Translations under genes and position numbers: made by a program
Origin: Rugalucina vietnamica
Taxonomy: Eukaryota > Mollusca > Bivalvia > Lucinida > Lucinidae
Direction: 5' to 3'
Length of the DNA stretch: 64,000 bases
Assembly: GCA_964017185.1 (NCBI GenBank)
Contig: OZ024882.1
Coordinates: forward strand, 41,461,431 to 41,525,430
The notes under the pieces: model-generated
Told to the model about the DNA's origin: nothing
What the model saw: the letters and a program-made list of their open reading frames with translations, nothing else
Databases searched by the model: none
Shown here: positions 30,510-41,220 of the stretch, piece by piece
Layout: each line of letters starts with the position of its first letter
Numbering within the stretch: position 1 is the stretch's first letter

Positions 30510-31202
30510 ATGATTGAGAACTCAAGTACCCAGGTGAACATGGTCGGAAAGATCTTCTCGAAACAACTCACTTATACCTGTCGTACAACACTTGTTTTGC
30601 AGGGTTCCATGTTCCAGTGCCTGGTGTGTGTTGACAGGGCCTATGCTAAATACTATCAGGTTAAGAATCATCTGTTAGAGTACCACTCCGGCATCGGCTA
30701 CTATTGTGAGGTCTGTGACAAGACTTTCCCTCGTCGCCTTACTCACCTTAAGTGCCCAGCAAAACCACAGGACCTGGTAGTGTGCCACCGGGAAAGTCAG
30801 AAGAAGGGGGAGGAGGCCGAAGAGATACTCAACCACTATCGCTTCACCATAATGCCGTCCCACTGGAGAGAGCACAGCAAATCAGAGTGGGAAGTGGTCA
30901 AGAAATCCCTACCCAACCCAAAAGCAGAATTTCATGTTCCGGCACCGATCAGTCCTCTGCGTCATAGCCCTCTTCCTCGTAAGAGCCCACTGGAACGGGT
31001 TGACCCGGGAAAACCACCCATGACCTACTGCAGAACAAGGAAACGTCCGTCCGCCACAGCCTCAGCCACTCCACCATGCGAGGGCAAGAGAACTCGGGAC
31101 AGTTCAAGAGGATTTAGGCCAGGAACCGATGGACATATTGGACTATCCCCTGGGATGTCAGCCCCTGAAGCCAAATCCTGCTTGGAAGGGCGTCCATTTT
31201 GA
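30510..31202 (+). CDS. Accessory ORF 3: C2H2-like zinc-finger protein of the retrotransposon
   Basis: 230 codons, in the place where env lies in retrovirus-like elements. Residues ~35-62 form a C2H2-like finger (FQCLVCVDRAYAKYYQ, then H-x4-H in NHLLEYH). A second degenerate finger follows at ~69-87 (YYCEVCDKTFPRRLTHLKC, Cys replacing the last His). The rest is basic and Pro-rich with nuclear-signal-like runs (RTRKRPSATAS, EGKRTRD). There is no signal peptide or transmembrane segment, so it is not an envelope protein. The final ~25 codons overlap ORF 4 in another frame, and the sequence of this frame becomes less protein-like there. The two may be one gene with a +1 shift. Function unknown; nucleic-acid or protein binding is an inference. 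Confidence 0.75.
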   Translation: MIENSSTQVNMVGKIFSKQLTYTCRTTLVLQGSMFQCLVCVDRAYAKYYQVKNHLLEYHSGIGYYCEVCDKTFPRRLTHLKCPAKPQDLVVCHRESQKKGEEAEEILNHYRFTIMPSHWREHSKSEWEVVKKSLPNPKAEFHVPAPISPLRHSPLPRKSPLERVDPGKPPMTYCRTRKRPSATASATPPCEGKRTRDSSRGFRPGTDGHIGLSPGMSAPEAKSCLEGRPF

Positions 31203-32862
31203 CCCACCCATCAAGGTCACCACCAATTTGTCAGACAGTTCCAGTGAGGATGATGATGACTTCATCGAGGTGCCCGAGCCTGAAGTGATAATGTCTGTGG
31301 ATGACATCCTAGCAAAGCATAAAAACCACAAAGACGACACTGATGAAAACAACAACAACAGAAATGATAAAGACATAAATAAAAAATCTCAACCTACAGT
31401 AAAATCCAAAGTCGTAAAAGTAGACGCGACCACAAAAACAAATTCAACAGTGAAATCGTCCACAACTGAAACAACCAAATCAAAGAACAATGAAACAAAA
31501 CCCAATTCTACTAAGAAACAATCAAAAACTACTGAATCCAAAAGTAAAACAACTGAAAATCCACGAGAGACTTCTGAAAGTGAAAATAAATCAACCGAGG
31601 CTCAACTAGATACACATGAAACTACAAATAAACCAACAAACAAACAACACAAGACACTGGAAAGTAAAAATAATTCAAATGAGGACCCACAAAAGAGACT
31701 TGATAATAAAAGTAAGACAAGTGACATTCAACCAAAGACATGTGAAACCAAAAATAAATCAACAGACACACAACCAAAGACATGTGAAACCAAAAGTAAA
31801 TCAACCGAGACTCAACCAAAGACATGTGAAACTAAAGCTAAATCCACCAACGCTCAAACAAAGACATGTGAAACTAAAAATAAATCAACAGACACACAAC
31901 CAAAGACATGTGAAACCAAAAGTAAATCAACCGAGACTCAACCAAAGACATGTGAAACCAAAAACAAATCAACTGACGTCCAACCAAAGACTTCTGAAAC
32001 TAAAAAGACTCAGCAAAAGACTTCTGAAACAAAAATCAAATCAACAAATGAATCTAAAACCACAAAACCAACAAAACCTAGAACTATCAGTGACAATAAA
32101 AACAGTAAAGATAATTCTGAAACAACTACTTCGACAAACTATGAACATGTAACTGATACCAGGAGAGTTGAACTGAAAGCCACCTGCCCCAGAATGCCAG
32201 TACAACCAGACACAGAAGTCCAGTCAGGTCACATTGACCTGACTATTGTTGACGACCGACCTACCGTCACGATACCTGGGAGCATGTCAACTGAAGCCAT
32301 ATCTCAACCACGACCATCAACCAGACTTGACTCCTCAATGGACATTCAACCCTTCATTATGGAAGAGGGAGATTGTAGGGCGTTTCTCGCTGACAATATT
32401 AGATTACGGCATCCAACCTCAACCACATTAAGATCCGCCACCCCAAGACCAATAGACATGTCAAGACGGTTAGCGGAGGAACTTAGTTCAAACATTCTAA
32501 GGCATTTACAACACTCACAGGAGGAACAATTAATTCTTCGCATCGGAGAAAGAGATTTCTGTACGTCCAGAGTCATGTTAAGGGCGGACTCTGAGTCCAT
32601 ATTTGCTGCAATGTTGGAGCCCGATAGCCCTTTTCGTCCCTATGGACGTAATATGTATTTTATAGATAGGGATAGTACCCATTTCAGATTAATTCTGATG
32701 TACCTAAGGAACGGGGCCCATATTGATGCCGGAGTACTCCCAGACGACAGGCGGTCCCTCCTGGAGTTATTGGTGGAGGCTCGTTTCTACATGTGCCAGC
32801 GGTTGCAGGAGATTATCTGCGAAAAACTCCAGCAGGTAACTGGGAGCAAGGATCAGTTCTGA
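31129..32862 (+). CDS. Accessory ORF 4: repeat-rich protein with C-terminal KCTD-type BTB (T1) domain
   Basis: 577 codons. Residues ~35-50 are a Ser/Asp/Glu patch (SDSSSEDDDDFIEVPEPE). Residues ~65-335 are Lys/Thr/Ser-rich low complexity with six 14-aa repeats (PKTCETKNKSTDTQ type). Residues ~464-565 are a BTB domain of the KCTD/Kv-T1 class: LILRIGERDFCTSRVML, IFAAMLEPDSPF, MYFIDRDSTHFRLILMYLRN and LLELLVEARFYMCQRLQEI. In KCTD proteins this domain oligomerises and often binds cullin-3; here that is only inferred. The frame is open for at least 60 nt upstream of the ATG and overlaps ORF 3. It lies inside the element between pol and the 3' LTR, so it travels with it. I know of no standard Ty3/Gypsy protein with this domain, which points to capture of a host gene. 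Confidence 0.85.
   Translation: MDILDYPLGCQPLKPNPAWKGVHFDPPIKVTTNLSDSSSEDDDDFIEVPEPEVIMSVDDILAKHKNHKDDTDENNNNRNDKDINKKSQPTVKSKVVKVDATTKTNSTVKSSTTETTKSKNNETKPNSTKKQSKTTESKSKTTENPRETSESENKSTEAQLDTHETTNKPTNKQHKTLESKNNSNEDPQKRLDNKSKTSDIQPKTCETKNKSTDTQPKTCETKSKSTETQPKTCETKAKSTNAQTKTCETKNKSTDTQPKTCETKSKSTETQPKTCETKNKSTDVQPKTSETKKTQQKTSETKIKSTNESKTTKPTKPRTISDNKNSKDNSETTTSTNYEHVTDTRRVELKATCPRMPVQPDTEVQSGHIDLTIVDDRPTVTIPGSMSTEAISQPRPSTRLDSSMDIQPFIMEEGDCRAFLADNIRLRHPTSTTLRSATPRPIDMSRRLAEELSSNILRHLQHSQEEQLILRIGERDFCTSRVMLRADSESIFAAMLEPDSPFRPYGRNMYFIDRDSTHFRLILMYLRNGAHIDAGVLPDDRRSLLELLVEARFYMCQRLQEIICEKLQQVTGSKDQF
31734..31990 (+). repeat. 42-bp coding repeats in ORF 4
   Basis: Six near-identical 42-bp units keep the reading frame (14 residues each; CCAAAGACATGTGAAACC starts most units). 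One pair of units is duplicated almost exactly, suggesting recent expansion. Confidence 0.9.
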
Positions 32863-35135
32863 TTGGTTCTTGGTCCTGGGGACTTGCTCGAGTGGTAGTC
32901 TCCTGTAATCGTGGGAGCCTTCACCTTTAGCTCAGGTAATTTTCGCCTCTCTTCTGGTGGTTGCTAAATTCTGAAATTAATAGTAGAAATTCATTTTGCT
33001 GTAAAAATCTTTCTATATTCAAATAATGTAATCTTTTACTTTTTTTTGAATGGTTATCAAATTGTAATATTATTTAGGCCTTAAACATTTTTCAGACCAT
33101 TCAAAACTTTATAGGCTGATTTATGTCCGTGTTCCTTGGTACATCTTATCTCTTTCTGCGCAAGTTAATAAAAGTGTCAGTGATATATTTGTGATAAATT
33201 CAAAGGATTCTGTGTTATAAATGAAAATGGATATTCTGCGGAAAAATAGTGTTACCTATATTACGCGATACAATATATAGATCTGGATCACAGAATTTGA
33301 TAATGTATAGATAAATACATAGTATACCCATTCCAGTCTACTTGAAGGTATTGGTTCAAGATAGTCTGTCATCTTGGTATGAAGTAGTTAACTGTCTCAA
33401 GTACCTGTTGAAAGATACATATCAAATAAATAACTGAATTATTAAGTTAAATCATCTTTGTTCTGGCGAAGTTAGTTTACGGGGAGCAATCTTTGCCAAA
33501 TACTGCATTTTTCTTAAATTATCTATTTCCAAGTCTGATAATTTGACAGAGGTGGCTCTTCCTTGAAATGACCTTTTCAGGACAACTAGATGCTCATATC
33601 TAGAAGGTTTATGGTAGACTTTTTATAAATTCTTAAAGGAAATAGTAATGTTTTCTTTGTTACATTAGTTGCTAATTTGTTAGCATTGTAGAGTTTCTGG
33701 TCAAAGGGAGATAATCCAGAGTTTGAAACCATTCAACTACACTATAGTGAGACATATACCTAGGCTGTTCTTGCATGGTTCAGATTTTAGTTGAGAACCT
33801 GTAAATATGTTTGTATTACTGAAATAGTTGTCAGGGATGCAACTGCAGGAGTGAATGGTATGATGATGAAATATTTCTCACTACAAATTTTCAATGTCCG
33901 GATGGTGAGATAGTTTTTCATTTTCATTATAGACTGCATGAATTCTTGAGCTCTTATAAGCTGTTTCGAGTTAGTGTTTTGTTCTTTATGGAGCACAAGA
34001 AAAGCGTGAAAGTTGTTTTAGTTACCTTTGGAGTAAATGTTTGTTCTGACTGAATGACAATACATGATGTCTGTGCATGCTCGTCTGATTCTGTGCACCT
34101 TGTCTGATGGTTGAAGAAACCTGTGTAACAAATACGAACAATGTTAGGATTTCTCATGACAAGGGATAAAATTAATTTAATCAGATAAAGTCATAGATAT
34201 TTAGAATGAATGATATGTGTAAATGTAGTTTTCTTGTTACAAATTCACAAATATGTCTGCAATGATTAAATTATGAGTAATACTTTTGATTTTCATGAAC
34301 CATGATGTTTGAATGAACTTTCAAGATTATCATGAGCAACGGCAATGATGATAGAACATTTAAGAATGAGTTCAAGACATAATAATCTCATTATATTACT
34401 CATTCCATATTTGAAGCAGATAATTTCAACTTGTGAAATGTTAGCGTAAATGTTTACAGTATGACTGAGATTTTGTTAATTAAGTTATGAAGATTTCCGG
34501 ATGCTAGGATACTTTTCCGAATGCTTGACAACCTGATGTTCTCGATCCAACCCCAATTTATTGTTGAGACCTACTTCCTCTTGATAGACAGTTATCCATA
34601 TCCTCAAGACCTGCCCTTTAGTTCAGTATATACCTGATGTGATGTGGTGCGACCTCTTCCTTTACTTAACCCGATCATTGATAGACCTTCTCTTCTTGTT
34701 AGCATTCGGAAAGACACCTGTATCTTGGGATATTACTGTAAAATAGCAGCATGGATTTAAAATATATGTTTGTATAAATAACATGATGTTACTTAAATGC
34801 ATTTATTGAAAGTTTGTTTGATAAGGTTGAATGAGCATTTGAAGTTTTGTCCAAGGTTGTCAAATTTAAGAATTCTCTGAGTGCTGAAAGAGAACACTTT
34901 TGCTCAAGTCAAGGCATAAATGTATATTTAGTTTTCTTATTGATATAGTATGTAAAATGGCATACTTCATAATTTTGATTCTGATGTACAGATGCTGTGT
35001 TGGATGACAGATATGATGTTGTGTTTGATGACAGATTGTAGACAGATAATTGTGGTTCTGATCAGACTTAAACATCCACATTTCCATGCTATATACTCTG
35101 CTTGCCTTCCGATTTGGGGACCAAATCCTTTTTCT
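32863..35135 (+). other. Long 3' non-coding region of the retrotransposon
   Basis: 2.27 kb without a coherent frame, between ORF 4 and the polypurine tract. It is AT-rich and not visibly repeated. It is unusually long for the family; it may be a captured 3' UTR of the BTB gene or a decayed coding region. Confidence 0.5.
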
Positions 35136-35148
35136 AGGGAGGGTGCAA
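35136..35148 (+). other. Polypurine tract
   Basis: AGGGAGGGTGCAA directly precedes the 3' LTR start TGTAGCC, the expected plus-strand primer position. Confidence 0.75.
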
Positions 35149-35713
35149 TGTAGCCCCCCATGTCTGTCTACACCTGTCAGCAAACCAACATCGTTGTACA
35201 TGATTTTTTTTCTTCATGTACATTTTGGACATGAAACTGGGTCAATGGGTCTGACTTCGAGACAGATTTATTCATCTTGTTAGAATAATTTCTTTGTTCA
35301 AAATAGTTTAGCATTAGTTACTTATGTACTTGTGCGCTATAACCTTTTTATTCGTGGCAGTTCTGCGCTTTTTAGAAATTCAGTCTACTTTCGTTTTCTC
35401 TTTCGTAACGTATGGTACTAGTATTCGGAAGACCGGAGTAGTTCGTCATTACCTGTTTCCCTTCGAAGTCCGTTTGTTTCACATAAATTAAATCCCATTT
35501 AAGTCCAATTCGCATCTTGTGAAGATGCTTTAAAGTCTGATATGCATAACTTTCCACTAGAAACCCTGTCCGATGAGTTTTTGTGCGAATTTGGATCGTC
35601 TACGAAACTGAGTGACAAAATATGGCGTCTGTTTCTTCTTGCTAAAGATATTCGGTCACTCTCGGCTCTCTTCGCCTAGCGCCGAGAGTTCCAAATGTTT
35701 TTTTTTTGTATCG

Positions 35714-35793
35714 TGACGTTTGATTGGTCACGTCACTTTGTCACGTGGTTTCCCAAGACTATATATACGGCAATTTTCCTCAGCTTCAGTTGG
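35714..35793 (+). promoter_or_regulatory. Promoter block of the 3' LTR
   Basis: Same order as in the 5' LTR: TGACGTTT, ATTGG, ACGTCA, CACGTG, TATA at 35760, Inr-like TCAGTT at 35786. It could drive transcription into the DNA downstream of the element. Confidence 0.65.
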
Positions 35794-36064
35794 GCTGTTG
35801 TCTTCGTGACGATAACCCACTACAGTTGCGTCCCTTGGAACTACTATAGACCACTTCGACCAACGAACTGCTATATACTACTTCAACAACTTCTCCAACT
35901 ACTATATAGTAGTTCAGCTCAGTCAGCTTACCCAACTGATATATACTACTTCAGCCAGAATCTGACAATGTCTAAACACTATGAAAGACACATTACTACC
36001 AATGAAGAGGTTAATAATTCAGAATTAACTATTGTTTACCATTCCCCACCCACTTAATGGTTGA

Positions 36065-36785
36065 GTAGTTCAGTAGTCCCTGAACTTCTACGTAGCACTT
36101 CGAACTACTACGTATTACTTCTAACCCTAATTCACCAATATGAACCACTACGTACAACTTCCAAATACAAATATACCTTTATTAACTGTTACGTACCACT
36201 TGAACTGCTACGTACCACTTGAACTGCTACGTACTACTTCGGAACTACTATATACCACTATGAACAGCCATGTTAGACTTCAAACCTTGGTAATGATCTC
36301 AGAAGTGCTCAGTAGCACTTGAACTGCTACGTAGTACTTCACAACTGCTACGTACCACTTGAACTGCTACGTACTACTTCGGACCTGCTATATAGCACTT
36401 GAACTGCTACGTACCATTTGAACTGCTATGAACCACTTGAACCGCTACGTACTACTTCGGACCTACAATATAGCACTTGAACTGCTACGTATCACTTGAA
36501 CTGCTATGTACCACTTGAACTGCTATATACCACTTGAACCGCTATGTACTACTTCAGAACTACTGTATACTACTATATAGCACTTGGACTGCTATGTACA
36601 ACTTGAACTACTACGTAGTACTTGAACTGCTACGTACCACTTGAACTACTACGTACTACTTCAGAACTACTATGTAGCACTTGAACTGCTACGTACTGTT
36701 TGAATCACTATGTTATACTTCAAAATGCTGTTTATTATCTGAACTACTACATACCACTTCAACGTCAAGTACTACTTGATTTTGT
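36065..36785 (+). repeat. TACGTA minisatellite of the 3' LTR
   Basis: Uninterrupted version of the ~19-20-bp CACTTGAACTGCTACGTAC array. Confidence 0.85.
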
Positions 36786-37197
36786 GACATAAGTAACAAC
36801 TAATTGATAGTCTCGTTGTCACTCTCTGTTGACCCAGATACATATATAACCTGATGATTTATTGCTCGTCTATATGCCATGTTCTGTTCACGTGTTCAGA
36901 GTTTATCGTTGGTTAAATTACAAAATTTAACTATTCTTCATTGTATTTTCAAGTCCATCTCGCACCAAAGTCCAACACCAAGCGGACTCACAACTGTAGC
37001 TCTTTCCCGGAAAACCAGATAGTGCCTTGTCCGATACACTTATATTAATGTATAAATGAGATACTGGTTAAGCAACAAAACTGATTGTGACTTAGAAGCA
37101 TGGTTGTGATAAAGGAGATCAAATCTGTCTAGATCAGACTCAAACCAAATAACGCCATCTGACAATTTTACCATCATCACCCCCCTTGCGAGCTACA

Positions 37198-37473
37198 ATA
37201 TTACTGATCGTTCCAAGGCGATACTTCTGTGGTGGTTCAACTTGTTTTATGTCTTGGTTTTTTTGTTTGTTTGTTTTTTTACATTTTTAGTTAAGTTTAG
37301 GTAACTAAGTGGCCACCTATTGGGAAAATAGCTGCTTATTCGGCTTACGATATGTTTTCATGGTATAAGTACCTAATTGTTAATTTAGTTTTTTCCCACC
37401 TCGGTTTTCGGAGTGGGGCTCTCTTTCTGGTTGCGCCTTTTCCTGGTCGTTGCCTACTTGTACCGTATGTAGA
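37198..37473 (+). repeat. E2 repeat, 3' part
   Basis: It starts with the target duplication ATAT and continues TTACTGATCGTTCCAAGGCG through TGCCTACTTGTACCG, completing the E2 copy begun at 19,858. Confidence 0.8.
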
Positions 37474-38214
37474 CAAATAATCACTGAACGAATATTCTCG
37501 CAGATTTGCAGATACATGTAATTTAGTGCTATATGCATCTAGGGAATGGGGCTGTAAGTATCAAAACACTTTATAGGGTAGAAATTTTAAGGTACTCTAC
37601 TTTAAGTGCCATAATTATGTTGATGTGTATACATGTACATGCATTCATTGGCGTATGCTTTCGACATCGTTATGAGAGGCCAGTTTAGATACCATTTGCA
37701 ATCAGTTTTTTTTTCTCGCTCGCTTCGCTTGCTCGACAAGCATTGATGAATCCCTACCTCTGATTTTCAAGAGGGCAATTTAAATTAATTTTTCTTCATC
37801 CGATAAAAAGATAATTTACATGTAACGTTTGCAATTCTGTTAGATTGCCTATTATATAGTGTTAAATACATGACAATAAATAAATAAATAAATTAAATAG
37901 ATATAAACAGCGCAAAAAGCTGCTTGTCCAAATAAACCCGTACATGTACATGTACCGAAGGCTGTATCATGACTCGGTCGATAGCAGGTTCTTTCGCTTT
38001 TTGTTATATCGTTCCTGCGTAATTTTGTTGTTGTATTATGTTGTTTTTGCTTTTAGTTTGACACCGTTCCTGGGTCCACCTTAACCAGTACTTATAGCCC
38101 ATAACGTAATCAACGGTGAAACTGAAGGAACATGATTAATCTGAGTTTCAAACGCGATAGCCTTTAACATGCCTTTTGAAATTCATCTATTTATGCAGTA
38201 CTTATGCGGCTTTC
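37474..38214. other. Spacer, nothing recognised
   Basis: AT-rich DNA with a few ACATGTAC runs. No exon or repeat is evident. Confidence 0.4.
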
Positions 38215-39377
38215 ACACTAGAGCACGATCTGTTACGAATACCACGATTGACAAATCGCAGCTAATCGGGACATTTTGCCAAGATTTGACGTTCTGATAC
38301 GAGTCGTTGCGTTTGGATACGACCTGTTGCGATCTGATACGATAGGGTGGCGATCGGTCAAAATTTGGTGACACGATATTAGTCCCGGATAGATACGATT
38401 AGTTGCGATCCGATAAGATTATTACGATTAAACCCCGATTCTAATGCGATCTGACACGATTATCACGATACTTGACCGCGATTTGATACGAACTGATACG
38501 CTTAGATGCGTTCTGGTACGAGTCTCAAGAACTGATACGATATGTTGCGATAGTTTACGATTGTTGGCTTGATTTTTGGTGATTGTGGCCACGATTGTGT
38601 CACGATGAGACCGCGATTGGTATATTTACTTCGAAAACAAACATATACCTCATTACGTTTTTAATCTCTGAAGCCGAAACAACATTGATGATGGAGGAGT
38701 AGAGAATGACGAGAATGCGACATGTGCATTATTAATGCCTTATCCTCCCCTTTCCATCCCTGTCTCTGCTGCCATTTCCTGGCATCCTTCAGACTACGAA
38801 TTAATACTGAAAAGGACCACATTGATATTTACTTCTCTGTTGTTGATCAAGGAATAAAAGTTATCTTGCCCGATGTATCTAATGTATTGATAATTCGTAA
38901 CAGATCGTAAGCATCCGTGGCAAAAGCGTGGCTTGTCGTGTCTCATCGCATTTACTCGTATCAGATCGTATCCTATCGGAAGTCATTCGCATCGCCTCGT
39001 AGTTTATCGGGCCAGGCATTTTTTCTCGAATCGTAACAGACCGTAACAAATCGTAGGAGATCGCAACTCATCTCAACAGATCGCGGTGTTTTGGTCGATA
39101 CCGATCACCGCGATTTAGGAACAAGATGAGATACGATTTGTTGCGATTTGTTACGATGTCATACGATCTGATGCGATGGTCACGATAGCCCCGCCAATCG
39201 TGGTAATCGTGGCAAAATTTTTGGCAGCCAAAAATTTTTCCACGATTAGCCCGATTATCACGATTGATATCAAGATGTGATGCGATCTGATAAGATTGGA
39301 TACGATAGTCCCGATTGGTCCACGATGAAGACCACGATACCAATCGTGGTCGAATCGTGGTAAGTGTGAAAGCTGCA
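38215..39377. mobile_element. 1.16-kb TIR element, TTA target duplication (PIF/Harbinger-like)
   Basis: Ends TGCGGCTTTCACACT and AGTGTGAAAGCTGCA, flanked by TTA at 38212-38214 and 39378-39380. A 3-bp TTA/TAA duplication is typical of PIF/Harbinger. The interior is filled with degenerate ~20-bp units such as TGATACGATYTGTTGCGAT, which flip orientation near 38,900 and again near 39,080. No transposase is present. Confidence 0.7.
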
Positions 39378-39468
39378 TTAGCTATGTAAGTGCTTCATAA
39401 TTTGTTCGCTTGGCATATTGCATTTGTGGAAGCACAGCTTAATTTAACCTCCTTTGAAATATTGTAAA

Positions 39469-39699
39469 GCGGCCCCCGTGGCCGAGCGGTTAAGAGCGCT
39501 GTTTCTTAATCACTCGATCATCTCACCGCTGTGTCTGGTGTGGGTTCGAGCCCCGCACTGGCCACATGTGAGACAAGCCATGTTCTGCTTGCGGGTGTGC
39601 CAGGTGGTTTTTCTCGGGGTTCTCCCGTTTTCGCCCACCTACTGATTGGCCCGTCTCATATGAGCTGAAATAATCTTGAAAGGGACGTAAAACTGAATG

Positions 39700-39738
<39 letters not shown>
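39469..39738 (+). mobile_element. tRNA-derived SINE with poly-A tail, copy A
   Basis: The head has a box A (TGGCCGAGCGGTTAAG) and box B (GGGTTCGAGCCCC) with a long variable-arm-like spacer, as in Ser/Leu tRNAs. The body contains GGTGGTTTTTCTCGGGG and TCTCATATGAGC and ends GGGACGTAAAACTGAAT followed by ~40 A. A 12-bp target duplication, AAATATTGTAAA, flanks it (39457-39468 and directly after the A-run), so retroposition is clear. Not a functional tRNA gene. Confidence 0.9.
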
Positions 39739-39741
<3 letters not shown>

Positions 39742-39894
39742 TGTAAATACAAGTATTGACTTTTCGTATTGTCGGTTGACAACCTTGAAGTGCTCAGTAC
39801 TCATAAAAATGTCTCCTTGGCGTAATATTCGTCTCGATAACTAACAAAGGCCCGCAGGTGCGATCCTTGGCTTTCCCCCCTTTTTTTGAAAAAG

Positions 39895-40510
39895 ATTTTA
39901 AACTGAGGGTGCTATTACATTTGCGCACATTTTTCAAAAAATTCGTTTGCGCACAGTTTTCATTTGCGCGCAGAAATGTATATCATTTGCGCACAATTTT
40001 AATGTTACATTTGCGCGCATGTTTTGGCCAGCTGCTGGTATTTTATTATATATTTTATTATAAAAAGGTACGATAAATAAAATATACTCACTGTTACCCC
40101 TGTTCGCCGACCTGGTGGTGGAAGAGTTCGAACAGACTTACTTAAAGTCATTTAAAATCAATTTTTAGTTTTAGTTTAACGCATATTGCTGAAGTTTGAT
40201 TTGTTCATTTGGCATCATCACGCACTGTCTTTATACTTTCTCGTATTTATTTTTTATTTTACATAATCATCATAGGCTGTGCCTTGGATAATGCCATCTG
40301 TCTGACAAACTCCTTACTGGTGTATTCCCTTGGCTTGCAAACGCAAACATACCATTAATACCTTAGAAAATCTGATGTGCGCAAACGTAACATTTACCTG
40401 GAGAAATTGTGTGCGCAAATGAATACGTCTACCTGGGAAAATTGTATGCGCAAATGAACCACATTCTTTTAAAAATGTGCGCAAATGTGCTGCCACCAAA
40501 CTGAGAAATT
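39895..40510. mobile_element. Fold-back element with ATTTGCGCACA subterminal repeats
   Basis: Inverted ends read AAACTGAGGGTGCTATTACA at left and, complemented, AACTGA(..)GGTGGCAGCACA at right. Each arm contains four to five spaced copies of CATTTGCGCACA. The middle is AT-rich and non-coding. No clear target duplication. Confidence 0.6.
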
Positions 40511-40699
40511 GTCCCTTGTAGTATGTTCATAGTTGTTTTGTGAAAAGTAAACCCCCAACTGAATAACCAACCAACGCAGATGTAAAAAATGAAAGTTGTA
40601 ATGGACTGAAAGGATAATTTGACACTGACTAGTACACTTGATATATTTCTTTCAATAAGGTAAGACTAGATATCACATAATTTGAAACAACATAACATG

Positions 40700-40935
40700 T
40701 GTCTGTATGGCGTAATGGTTGAGCGCGCTGGCCAAGTGGTAGACCGTCAGACTCACAGACTCAGAATCGAGAGGTCCTGTGTTCGAACCCCACTGTAGTA
40801 CCGTAGCTGTGACCCTTAGCAAGACATGCTTACTCCCTCAAGTACTCGTTAATACCCCAAAAGCGGTGACTACGAATCGACATGATTGAGAAATTGTTGA
40901 TTGGACGTTAATCCTCTTGGGATCGTAGTAGACAC
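40700..40935 (+). mobile_element. tRNA-derived SINE of a different type
   Basis: CTGGCCAAGTGGTAGA (box A-like) and CTGTGTTCGAACCCC (box B) are followed by a conserved-core-like ACCCTTAGCAAGACATGC and a TTGGACGTTAATCC tail. Ends are not sharply defined. It is related in layout to the worn segment at 10,270. Confidence 0.6.
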
Positions 40936-41220
40936 AAGCCACAGATTTACTGTAATAAATCTGAATGACACGCCTGTTCAAATTGGTCAAATACACTCAT
41001 TCCATTCATAATTCTGACGGTAAATCTCTGACGTGGGTCTATTAAGACATCTTTCAAAAGTTATGTTTTTGACTTAACATAAGAAGTGAATGTCAAAAAC
41101 AACAAGATCAACAACAACAAATAAAAAGTCAGTCGCTAAAATAATTTGATTTTTTTTGTGAATTTACATCCGTATAGTGTCCAGAACACACTGAACAAAC
41201 GGTCGCGATGTCTAATGAAA

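Larger units (their letters stand above)
19944..37197 (+). mobile_element. Ty3/Gypsy-type LTR retrotransposon with two extra ORFs
   Basis: A full element: 5' LTR (19944-23761), primer-binding site, gag, pol, two accessory ORFs, a 2.3-kb non-coding stretch, polypurine tract and 3' LTR (35149-37197). LTRs start TGTAGC and end GCTACA. The 4-bp target duplication ATAT (19940-19943, 37198-37201) interrupts an E2 repeat; rejoining the flanks with one ATAT gives the same spacing as E2 at 11,980. Once later insertions are removed, the LTRs differ by roughly ten visible substitutions and a few indels in ~2.05 kb, so the insertion is recent. Domain order protease-RT-RNase H-integrase marks it as Ty3/Gypsy. 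The GPY/F-like C-terminus without a chromodomain suggests a non-chromoviral clade. Confidence 0.95.
35149..37197 (+). repeat. 3' LTR
   Basis: 2,049 bp from TGTAGC to GCTACA. It lacks the two DNA-transposon insertions of the 5' LTR and so shows their empty sites. The promoter block (TATATATA at 35760-35767; TCAGTT 28 nt on) and the TACGTA minisatellite are present. Confidence 0.95.

Noticed and set aside
30510..31202. Envelope glycoprotein in the env position
   Set aside because: No signal peptide, transmembrane segment or furin-like site; the sequence has zinc fingers and basic, nuclear-type runs instead.
31616..32152. ORF of repeated QRHVKxKxNQ in the +2 frame
   Set aside because: It is the alternate frame of the 42-bp coding repeats of ORF 4; the frame leading into the BTB domain is the real one.
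39469..39570. tRNA gene (Ser/Leu-like)
   Set aside because: The tRNA-like head is followed by a SINE body, poly-A and target duplications; it is the SINE promoter region.
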